64,000 nucleotides of DNA. Origin: Rachicladosporium sp. CCFEE 5018. Taxonomy: Eukaryota; Ascomycota; Dothideomycetes; Cladosporiales; Cladosporiaceae. Below, one piece after another: positions 55,295 through 64,000 of the stretch (position 1 is its first letter; each line of letters opens with the position of its first letter). The stretch spans positions 195,029-259,028 of the forward strand of contig KZ111158.1 of NCBI GenBank assembly GCA_002077045.2. Direction: 5' to 3'. The notes beneath the pieces are model-generated. The model had not been told where the DNA came from, ran no database searches, and saw only the letters and a list, made by a program, of their open reading frames with translations. Position numbers and translations under genes: made by a program.

Positions 55295-56903
55295 CTACCA
55301 CCAGTCGCCCTGGTCCTTCATAGCCGCGGCGGTCTTGCTGAAGCCCGCAATGTTCGCACCGGCTACAAGGGAAGGGAACTCGCCCTCGGCTGCGGGGACG
55401 TACTCTTTGGCGGTCTCCAGGCAGTTGTCGAAGCACGCCTTCATGATGCCCTTGAGCTTCTCGTCGACTTCCTCTGCGGTCCACTTGAGGCGCTGGCTGT
55501 TCTGAGCCATCTCGAGACCTGAGACTGCAACGCCGCCAGCGTTGGCTGCTTTGCCTGTGTTGTTGTCAGCATTTGCATGGGGCTACCTCGGATTGTCCAG
55601 GGTACAACTCACCAGGTGCGTACCAAATCGCCTCGCCCTTGCTCGCCTTCCTGTGCTTCTCAAATACATCAATGGCCTCTTGTGTACATCCCATGTTGCT
55701 GCCCTCTGCGATGAACTTCGCGCCAAGCTCGATCAGCTTCTCTGCCTCTTGTTGTGACACCTCGTTCTGTGTCGCCGAAGGCAACGCCACGTCCACATTC
55801 TCAACGTGTACCCACGGTCGCTCGCCCTCGATGTACTTGAATTTGCTCTTGTACTCTGCGCTCTCGGCCAGCTCAGAAAGTTGCTTGCGCTTCACCTTGA
55901 GGTCTGCAATGACGTTCACGAGATCCGGTGTGATGCCCTTCTCGTCGGTAGCGATCAGTGCACCCTTGCTATCGGAGAGGGATATGATCGTAGCACCGAG
56001 CTCGATGGCCTTGAGAGCCGCGTACTGAGCGACATTGCCAGATCCAGAGATCGCTACGCGCTTGCCCTTGAAGGACTCCTTGCCGCCGGATGCGTACTCG
56101 ATCATGTGTTGAACGTCTGATCAACCTTGTTAGCGACGGAGCCTCATCCCCAGGTGCCATTTCAAGCCAGACTTACAGTAGACCAGACCGAAACCAGTAG
56201 CCTCTGGTCGGATCAACGAACCACCCCAGTTGCCACCCTTGCCAGTGAGGACACCCTCCCACTTGTTCTTCTCAGCTCGGTAAGCTCCAAACATCCATCC
56301 GATCTCTCTTGGCGAAACACCGATATCACCAGCAGGCACATCGGTGTCTGCCCCGATGTGCTTGTTCAGCTCGCGCATAAATGCCACGCAGAACTTCCGG
56401 ATCTCGTTGTCAGATTTGCCCTTTGGGTCGAAGTCTGCGCCACCCTTGCCACCGCCCATGGAGACTGCAATGATACATTAGTGCCCTGTACACTCCAAGT
56501 TCCGAAAGCTTTTACTCACGGCCTGTGAGTGCATTCTTAAAGATCTGCTCGAAACCCAAGAACTTCAGGATACTCAGATTGACAGTTGGGTGGAACCTCA
56601 AGCCGCCCTTGTAAGGCCCAAGTGCTGAGTTGAACTGGACCCTGAACCCTCTGTTTACTTTCACTTCGCCCTTGTCGTTCTCCCAAGTGACACGGAATTG
56701 GATGATGCGCTCTGGGATCGCGGCGACCTCGAGTGCCTTCTTGTATTCCGGGTGCTTCTCGAAGAGCGAGCTGTTCTCGAGTGTGGAGGCAAGCTCTGTG
56801 GAACGCTATCAGTATCCGGCCAACTCACGGCACTGCCGCGCTATTTGTGAAACTCACCCTTGTACGCCTGCTCGAACTCGGGCTCGGAGGGGAGGTTGGA
56901 CAT
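55295..56903 (-). CDS. NADP-specific glutamate dehydrogenase (second copy)
   Basis: Exons 56858-56903, 56520-56795, 56177-56464, 55613-56116 and 55295-55554. I saw no difference from the copy at 46321-47929. Intron sequences are the same as well, which would be surprising for an old duplication. Treat as the same gene represented twice. Confidence 0.95.
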
Positions 56904-57987
56904 GATGATTTCGTGGATGTCTTGTCAAGTGGTTTTCGATGTTCTGCTCGCGTGACCCTTTGTGCTAAGGCTGTGATTTTATTCTTGCTCTGGAGATCGG
57001 GAGAAGATGAGACGAAAACTAGAAGGTAGATGAATGTGGGAAGAAAGAATGAAGAGCTACAGAAACATCACTGTACCTGACCACCAGAGCTTCACTCTCA
57101 ACGCGTCCGGCCAAAACAAATTGGAGTCACGTCACTTTTGGCCGCCGCGCGCCGTTGTCGCTCCCCGCATCGTCAACGATGTGAGTGGGCAAGGTGGGAT
57201 GAATTGCACGGTAGAGCGAGCCGGAGAAGTCGATGTTCGCCCAAAGTGAGTGGCAAACAGCGAATGGTCATGCCATTGATAAAGTCGCGTCTGATAACGA
57301 GGGAGAAGGTGTGATTCGCCGGCGGGCGGATCGACGAGCTAATGCAAGTGTTAAGTGGTAGTGCGCCAATGCTGTGGGTGAGACTTGGGATGCCGTGATC
57401 GGCTGCAAAAATCTGTGTGCCTGGGGCAGGAAAATATCAGGCAATCACGAGGGCGATGCAAGAAACTCCATACAATGGTTTGAGTGAGGCGAGTCGACGA
57501 TATTGAATCGCCTATGCTTACGGACTTCGTCAGAGGCTACCGTAGCTATCTCGTGTCAGCCTCCTGAATAACCCTTCTCGCTCGCGCCTGCTCTTGCAAC
57601 CTTCCGCTCTCCCACACGGTGTTCCATCCGCTGCATCCACCACCAGAGTGCATTGTTAAACAGGGTCAGGTTGCCAGTCACCCTCATGCAGGACCGCCCT
57701 GCTAGCACTCCTCGTTGTAATGAGGGTCGTGCAATCGTCCATCCAGCTCCTTCTGCAGCGATCACCAACGCGGAATCCCTTCAGATCGACCCCTGCCATC
57801 GCAGGCCTTACTGAAGCTGCTCAAGGTGGGTGACCACGTTGCGCCCATCGTAACGCGAGTCGTCCCTGATCAGGTCCCGTTGCACACAAGCCATGTGTGG
57901 ATCGGGCAGCACAGTGGCACTTTCGAAGTGCATGTCGCTTTCAAAGGCACGGTATTGGTGCTTGCCATTGCGTATCCGATCGCTGCC
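56904..57987. promoter_or_regulatory. GDH upstream region, second copy
   Basis: Repeat of 47930-49013, with the same TGATAA pair at 57277-57282 and 57292-57297. Confidence 0.35.
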
Positions 57988-59229
57988 TCACTCCTGCCCA
58001 GACGACTCAGTATCATCCAGATCTCTCAGCACACTCTCAACTTCTCGCGGGTCGCTGATGCCCCACACCCCTCCTCCCTTCACAGCGCCTTTCATTCCTA
58101 CCTCCTTCCCGACCAGATTCCTTCCAACCTTTCCGGGACCTATGCCAACCCATCTCCTTACTTTCTCCTCCTTATGCAGGTATACGATACTGTCATGCCA
58201 CAGCACAGTCTCCACGCACTGCTTCGCAAGCATGTCCTTCAACTGCTCTTTGCTCTCAAATGGCCGTGCACTGACATTCGATATACACGGCATGATCCCA
58301 GGCCACATCACGACATCCTCGCCTTTCGCTGATGGCGAGCTCTGATGTAGCAACTTCTTCATGACATCCGCCGCAGGCTTCATGAGTGGTGAGTGGAACG
58401 GGCTATCGCTCTTCAGTCTCACAGCCCTCGGATCGTGTCCAGCGAATTGTCGTAAATGCGTGAGCAACTCATTGATCCTCGCTATACTCCCGGAAAGCAC
58501 AATCTGATTCTTCGAGTTCACATTTGCGATGAGCACCTGCTGTACAGATGGCAGATCCGTGTCCGAGTGACTGTCCGTCTTCGCGCCCTCATTAGACGCA
58601 TGGCCAAGGAAGCTGTGGATCGCCTCGACCATTGAGCTGAGGTGGTCGGCTTCGCAGACGAGAGCGACCATGCCTACTTCCTCGCCGATCTCTTTCGAGC
58701 ACCGCTCCATGACTTCTGCTCGCCGTCGCACGAGCTTCAGAGCGTCATGTTGGCGTAGATAGCCGCCTGCTACTAGAGCTGCGAACTCGCCTAGCGAATG
58801 ACCGAGCACAATGTCTACCCTCTCGTTGGTCTTGAAGCCAAATTCTCGCTCCAGCACCCGCAAGATGATGATGCTAGTGGCCATAATTGCTGGCTGAGCA
58901 TTCTGCGTAGCCGTGAGCGTGGAGTTCGGCCCATCGGCTATGATTCGCGAAAGAGGCGTCTGTAGTGTCTCGTCGATCTCCTGGAGGATCGGCCTCACGG
59001 TGTTGGGAAAGGCTTCCAGCCAGTCTGTCGTCATGCCCACTCGCTGCACACCTTGACCAGGGAAGAAGAGAGCTGTCTTCGGGTGCGTGGCAGGCTTTGT
59101 GCTGCTCGTGGTCTGCCATCGGGACTGGGCTGCAGCGTACACCAGCGGGCGGAGGGATGGGGGAAGATGGAGCAGAGAAGAGGTTGCTCGTAGTGCTGGC
59201 AGAGCACCGCTCTGAAGCAGCGTCGACAT
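57988..59229 (-). CDS. Mitochondrial malonyl-CoA:ACP transacylase, complete copy
   Basis: A 413-residue single-exon gene with the ATG at 59229. The N-terminal ~45 residues are rich in Ser, Arg and Ala with few acids, fitting mitochondrial import. The FabD-like fold is indicated by TALFFPGQGVQRVGM, NAQPAIMATS, VLGHSLGEFAALVAGG (nucleophile Ser ~145), QIVLSG and SPFHSPLM with the catalytic His. The C-terminus is VGIGPGKVGRNLVGKE. It loads malonyl units onto acyl carrier protein for mitochondrial fatty-acid synthesis, which supplies lipoate precursors (family knowledge, yeast Mct1). Divergent from the ENA-type ATPase. Confidence 0.92.
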   Translation of the reverse strand: MSTLLQSGALPALRATSSLLHLPPSLRPLVYAAAQSRWQTTSSTKPATHPKTALFFPGQGVQRVGMTTDWLEAFPNTVRPILQEIDETLQTPLSRIIADGPNSTLTATQNAQPAIMATSIIILRVLEREFGFKTNERVDIVLGHSLGEFAALVAGGYLRQHDALKLVRRRAEVMERCSKEIGEEVGMVALVCEADHLSSMVEAIHSFLGHASNEGAKTDSHSDTDLPSVQQVLIANVNSKNQIVLSGSIARINELLTHLRQFAGHDPRAVRLKSDSPFHSPLMKPAADVMKKLLHQSSPSAKGEDVVMWPGIMPCISNVSARPFESKEQLKDMLAKQCVETVLWHDSIVYLHKEEKVRRWVGIGPGKVGRNLVGKEVGMKGAVKGGGVWGISDPREVESVLRDLDDTESSGQE

Positions 59230-60198
59230 GACTGAAGCTTGACAGCCTCACGTACCAACTAAGTCGTATAGCGGTCAGTTGGATGTTATAACGTCAAAAC
59301 AACAAGTTCACTTCTTCGTCTGATGAGCTAAAGCTTGGGCCTCAAGGGTCCAGAACCGAGGTCTGCCTTCCGGTTTGTTTCGCGATGGCATATCCACGAT
59401 CTTTGGTCTCTCACTTTGTCGCCTTCCTTTCAGTGGTATACGGTCATCCCAGCTCGAAGAAGTGGGAAGACACGAGGCTCTCGTGTCGACGAGGTTCAGG
59501 ACTTGACGCGGACCGTCAGAGAGCTCCTGCAGTCTGAACTTCCTCCATGTGGACTCTGCTACAGAGCCTCAAGCCTCTCTCGATTTGACGAAACAGCTCT
59601 CCACTCGCCTGAAAGCGAATCATACATGGCAGGAGGCATGCCAATTCGCATGTCGAGCTCCCGTCAGTCATCAGCATGCACGCCACGCGTTACCGCCACG
59701 CTCCAGCTTGGTACTACCTTGGCCAAACCCGCTTCTCAAAGTATAGATTTACAGTGCCACGACTCAAGGATTGTCTACATTCTTTGACAACTTCTCCAGT
59801 GACGAGGCTTTGCTTGAATCTGCAATCTCGAGTCGGTATCGCGTCTCACATGCGCTGGAGATCCTTGCAGCTGCAGTCACCCACACAATGAGCCGCAGTT
59901 CCGCGATGAGTGAGCAGTGCCAAGGCATCAACTGCGACTATGCTGGGCATGACAGCTTGAAGCTCGCCAGGAACGGCAAAGTGCTGCCAATTCGTGTGCC
60001 ACTACCCAGTGTTTGCCCAGTGGGCAGTGCCTGCAGCAAAGACGTACATCGCGATCCACTGATCGCTTGTCCTCGTGATCTGCCCACAAGATAAGATCTC
60101 TTTCGCGTTCCGCTGCTTACGCTCTTCTAGCACCATCTTCTCTTCGGACCTCACCTCGGTCTACCAAACCGCATATCCTTGAGTGACTTCGATAATTG
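59230..60198. promoter_or_regulatory. Divergent promoter region, MCT / ENA-type ATPase
   Basis: 970 bp of unique sequence between divergent starts. Short open frames (up to 150 codons on the plus strand) show no recognised motif. No stress-response element could be assigned with confidence. Confidence 0.4.
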
Positions 60199-63100
60199 AT
60201 GGAAAACAGTACCCAGACATCCGCTCATCATGTCGAGGCCAATTCGCAGGCTCGACCTGAGGGTCTCCCTGGTGGAGCCGACGACGGCGATGGCGATCCG
60301 CCGCCTATACCGAGCGCGGGCTCGGCCAACAAGAACTCTTTGTTCTTGAGTGAGGAATCACTGGCCGGAGTCCGCTCCCGCTCACCATTACCCCTACCCG
60401 GAGACCTGCGTAATAGCATCTTCAACAACACTGACGAGACCGTCAACATCATACCACGCAGCGAAGCAGTCGATGCTGCAAAAGACTTGACGAGCACACA
60501 TGATGTGGATAATGTCAAGGGCTGGGCCTTCATGGTCCCCGCTACTGCGGTAGCGCACGCGCTCGAGACGAATATGAGGTACGTCACATCACCCAAGATT
60601 GCACCCAGCATCGCGCCCGACTGACCTTGCCTAGTTCCGGTCTCAATACCACGACTGTCTCTGCACGTCAAGTCCAATATGGCATTAACAAGCTCGAATC
60701 GTCCGGCGGCGTTACTGTGTGGAGTATTCTGGTTCGTCAGGTCTCCAACAGTCTCACCCTCGTCCTTGCCATCGCTATGATTCTCTCGTATGCTACACTA
60801 GACTTCATCGAGGGTGGCGTGATAAATGCAGTCATCCTGCTCAACATCATTGTCGGTTTCTTCCAGGACTACCGCGCAGAGCAGACGATTCAGTCTCTTC
60901 AATCACTCGCAGCACCGATGTGCAGAGTTGTCCGCGATATTGGCACCGTCCAGACAATCATGGCTACAGAGCTCGTACCCGGTGATATCGTGCAGCTTTC
61001 CGTGGGCGATGTCGTCCCTGCTGATATGCGCCTTGTGGAGACGATCAACCTCGCGACCGACGAAGCGCTTCTCACTGGAGAATCCAAGCCAAGCAGCAAG
61101 TTCGCAGAAGTGATCGTCAAAGATCTTCTGGCAAAGCCTGCCGACAGGCCCAATTCTGTCTTCTCATCTACAACCGTCACTCGCGGCCGCGGCATTGGCC
61201 TTGTGTACGCGACGGGCATGGAAACGGAACTTGGAGATATCGCCCGACGTCTTCAGGGTAAGAAGCCAGACACTACTGGACCGTGGTACCTACGAGTCTA
61301 CAGACGTACGCTCGCTTCCATCAAGAATGCTCTCGGGCTTGTGGGCACTCCTTTGCAAGTCAAGCTCTCGTACTTCGGCTTGTTTCTTTTCGCACTTGCA
61401 ATCACACTGGCCATCATCGTCTTCTCTACTGCACTATGGGACCTCGACGATGAGACTCTGATTTACGGCATCTGTGTCGCAGTCGCCGTAATCCCCGAAT
61501 CTCTGATTGCGGTCTTGACAATCACTATGGCTGTCGGTTCCACGGCGATGGCAAAGGGCAATGTCATCGTTCGGAAAATGGGTGCACTCGAAGCAATCGG
61601 CGGAGTAACGAACATCTGCTCTGATAAGACTGGCACCTTGACGCAGGGCAAGATGTTGGCTCGCAAGGCATACTTGCCTGATGGTCGCTTTCTTACTGTA
61701 GAGAGGGAGAGCAGCCCTTTCGATCCGACTTCTGGTATGGTCATGGTAGAGCAGAGCAGGATCAATGGATCATCGGTCGCCGAAGATCTCACACTGAAGA
61801 GCTTCTTTGAGACTATCGCAGTCTGCAATCTCGCGAACATCGTTGCCCCAAGCGCCGATAGCGAGGGTCAAAAGTCGTGGTCTGCCACGGGCGAGCCTAC
61901 TGAGATCGCGCTGCAAGTCCTCGCCATGAGGGTTGAGCACAGCAAGGCTCAGCTCTTGGCTCACAATGGACTGTCTCTAGCCGCTGAACACGCGTTCGAC
62001 TCAAGCGTCAAACGCATGACTGTTGTGTACGAGAATGCTCAAGGCAACCTCACTTGCTTCACCAAAGGCGCTGTCGAGGTGCTCATTCCGCTGTTGAAGT
62101 CGTCTAGTGCTCAGAATACTAGAACGATTGCTGCACAGGCCGACGCTATGGCCTCACAAGGTCTTCGCGTGCTATGTCTGGCACGACGTGATTTGACAGC
62201 CTCGTTCAAGTCTGATGTCAAAGACCGGATATTCGCCGAACAAGATCTCACATTTGTCGGTCTCGTCGGTATCTACGATCCACCACGTCTCGAGTCTGCC
62301 GGCGCCATCAAGGAATGTCAAGCGGCTGGCATCACTGTCCACATGCTTACCGGTGATCATCTCAAGACTGCAACCACCATAGCAAAAGAGATTGGTATTC
62401 TTGGGAGGCATGTGCCAAAGTCGCATCTGGCCTCCGCAGTCATGACGGCCACAGAATTCGACAAGCTCACAGATGCTGAGCTTGATAGACTGGAAATTTT
62501 ACCACTTGTCGTCGCTAGATGTAGCCCTACTACCAAGGTCAGGATGCTGGAGACACTGCATCGCCGTGGCAAGTATTGTGTCATGACTGGCGATGGCGTG
62601 AACGACTCTCCTGCGCTCAAAGGCGCAGATGTTGGTGTGGCAATGGGACTGAATGGGAGTGATGTCTCGAAAGAAGCTGCAGATATGGTGTTGACGGACG
62701 ATAACTTCTCTTCGATCGTCTCGGCCATTCGTGAAGGCCGCAGGCTTTTCGACAACATCCAGAAGGTATGCGTTGTAGCCGCCTGCCAGTCACCCGCACA
62801 TTACTGACGTTTGTTACAGTTTCTGCTTCATCTCCTCATCTCTAACATAGCCCAAGTCGTCCTCCTTCTCATTGGTCTCGCCTTCAAAGACCGCAATGGC
62901 ACTTCCGCGTTCCCGCTGTCGCCACTCGAGATCCTCTTTGCCAACCTCATCACATCCTCCTTCCTGGCAATTGGTCTCGGCCTTGAAGAAGCTAGCTCGG
63001 ATGTCATGATCCGACCACCCCACTCTCTTCGTGCTGGTGTCTTCACGAAGGAGCTGATCATCGATAAATTCATCTACGGAACCTTCATGGGCACGCTCTG

Positions 63101-63608
63101 TCTAGTCAGTTTCGTCGTCGTCGCGTACGGCGTCGGTGATGGAGATCTAGGAGCAGACTGCAACCACTCCTACAATTCGACCTGCGATCTGCCTTTCCGT
63201 GCTAGAGGAACGGCGTACTGTATCCTCACCGTGCTTCTCTCGGTCATGGCTTGGGAAGCAAAGCACCTGAACCGCAGTCTGTTCAACATGTACCCTGAAG
63301 GAGACTCTGGCACGTTCTCGATCTTCCGAACGCTGCTCAAGAACCGCTTCCTACTCTGGGCTGTCCTGGTTGGTCTAGTCACGCCATTTCTGAGTATCTA
63401 CATCCCGGTCATCAATACGGTCGTCTTCCGACACAAGGCGCTGACCTGGGAGTGGGGCCTTGTGTTCGGGAGCATCTTCTTGTTCGTGGCTTGGGTTGAG
63501 AGCTGGAAGGCTATCAAGCGTGCTAGGAGCAAGAGAAAGGAGAGGAGGAATGTCGACCCTGACAAGGGGATCGCATTGACGGCTGTGTCGACTCTCGAGA
63601 GCGCATGA
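60199..63608 (+). CDS. ENA-type P-type (IID) sodium/potassium-exporting ATPase
   Basis: Three exons: 60199-60578, 60635-62765 and 62820-63608. Introns are 56 and 54 nt. About 1,099 residues, the usual size. The N-terminal cytosolic region is Pro/Ser-rich. P-type signatures in order: SNSLTLVLAIAMILSY in the first membrane pair, LLTGESKPSS (~274), PESLIAVLTITMAVGSTAMA and ICSDKTGTLTQGKM with the phosphorylated Asp ~457. Then MLTGDHLKTATT and MTGDGVNDSPALKGADVG (~780). Splicing at NIQK|FLLHLLISNIAQ gives the expected membrane segment M5. The C-terminal membrane domain and basic tail (KAIKRARSKRKERR) follow. ENA pumps export Na+ or K+ at the plasma membrane and underlie salt and alkaline tolerance. 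Confidence 0.93.
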
Positions 63609-64000
63609 GTCGAGTAAGGGTAGAGGTGAATTTGGGTAGGAACATGGAGAGAGCAGCGCATTCAACATGCGTGTGCTGAGACTGCGCTTGCCATGGGACG
63701 ATATGGTAAAGCCGAGGACTGCCAAGTTTGTATCAACTGCAGATGGAACACACTCGTTTACGGACGCTCGAATTTTCTGCCCGAATGCTTGCATGCGTGA
63801 CCTTTTGTTCTTCACATAGCAAAGATCTCACGACTGCGCTCCGTTGCTTGAGTACTAGCAGTATTGACAACTACTGCACTCTAGGCAAATATCCTCTTTT
63901 GGCAGCCCAACACAGTTCCTGCACATCGCGACGAGGCTCATAGTCCCCATCGGCACGACGACTGACCACATCGGCTTGAGCTTTCTCCAGGCTAGCCATG
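63609..64000. other. Downstream flank, no gene recognised
   Basis: The last ~390 bases hold the presumed terminator of the ATPase gene. Open frames here are short and mostly antisense to it. The window ends before any further gene is evident. Confidence 0.45.

Larger units (their letters stand above)
50343..59216 (+). repeat. 8,874-bp direct repeat, second copy (start of right contig)
   Basis: Begins at the first base after the gap, inside the MHYT coding sequence (matching 41369). It remains collinear with the first copy to 59216, after which the unique sequence continues (MCT start codon and the ENA region). Substitutions relative to copy one are at 50674, 58738, 58833 and 59005. Confidence 0.95.

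Noticed and set aside
41369..59216. A recent biological tandem duplication amplifying GDH and neighbours
   Set aside because: Repeat ends coincide exactly with both gap edges and the only differences are near contig ends; contig overlap is simpler. Read coverage could still overturn this.
1..64000. tRNA genes, CRISPR arrays, transposon ends, telomere repeats
   Set aside because: Scanned by eye for box-B-like GGTTCGA words, spaced repeats, terminal repeats and TTAGGG runs; none were convincing.

Overview
The window is nuclear DNA from a filamentous ascomycete (Pezizomycotina, possibly Dothideomycetes; the class is inference). The evidence is dense protein genes on both strands, short GT-AG introns (mostly 48-62 nt) with CTAAC/CTGAC-like branch sites, and typical gene types: HET-domain protein, MHYT signalling protein, Kex1, an ENA-type sodium ATPase, NADP-glutamate dehydrogenase and an anion:cation symporter-family MFS carrier. 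I saw no tRNA, rRNA, transposon, CRISPR array or secondary-metabolite cluster.

Layout. 0-8 kb, minus strand: a small leucine-rich-helix protein (family member 1), a DENN-domain protein with a C1 zinc finger, and Kex1. 8-13.6 kb: RAD52, LTO1 and mitochondrial glycerol-3-phosphate dehydrogenase GUT2. 13.9-16.5 kb: three more members of the small-protein family in tandem, the last one broken. 18-24.7 kb: Rae1/Gle2 mRNA-export factor, an F-box protein, a secreted SMP-30-like lactonase and an FAD oxidoreductase. 25-32 kb: a broken DUF3237 gene, a kelch membrane protein and a HET gene with an in-frame stop. 32-39 kb: an MFS transporter, a Bmt5-like rRNA methyltransferase, a hotdog acyl-CoA thioesterase with a 1-nt frameshift, and an orphan acidic protein. 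40.7-59.2 kb: MHYT protein, carboxylesterase, an unidentified reading frame, GDH and mitochondrial malonyl-CoA:ACP transacylase. 60.2-63.6 kb: the ENA-type P-type ATPase.

The dominant oddity is an 8,874-bp direct repeat. Positions 41369-50242 recur at 50343-59216 and are separated only by exactly 100 Ns. The repeat ends exactly at both edges of the gap, no indels were seen, and all four substitutions I found lie within 500 bp of a contig end. This is best read as two overlapping contigs joined as if adjacent, not as a biological duplication. GDH, carboxylesterase, MCT and MHYT are therefore probably single-copy, and the real locus is about 9 kb shorter.

Several otherwise well-conserved genes carry one lesion each: in-frame stops in a family member, the DUF3237 gene and the HET gene; 1-nt frameshifts in the thioesterase and carboxylesterase; and an unresolvable splice donor in the lactonase. 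Either consensus quality is imperfect or the accessory genes are decaying. I found no convincing undescribed multi-gene system. The nearest to novelty are the small-protein family and the orphan acidic protein. Exon boundaries were derived by eye from frame, splice consensus and family conservation.
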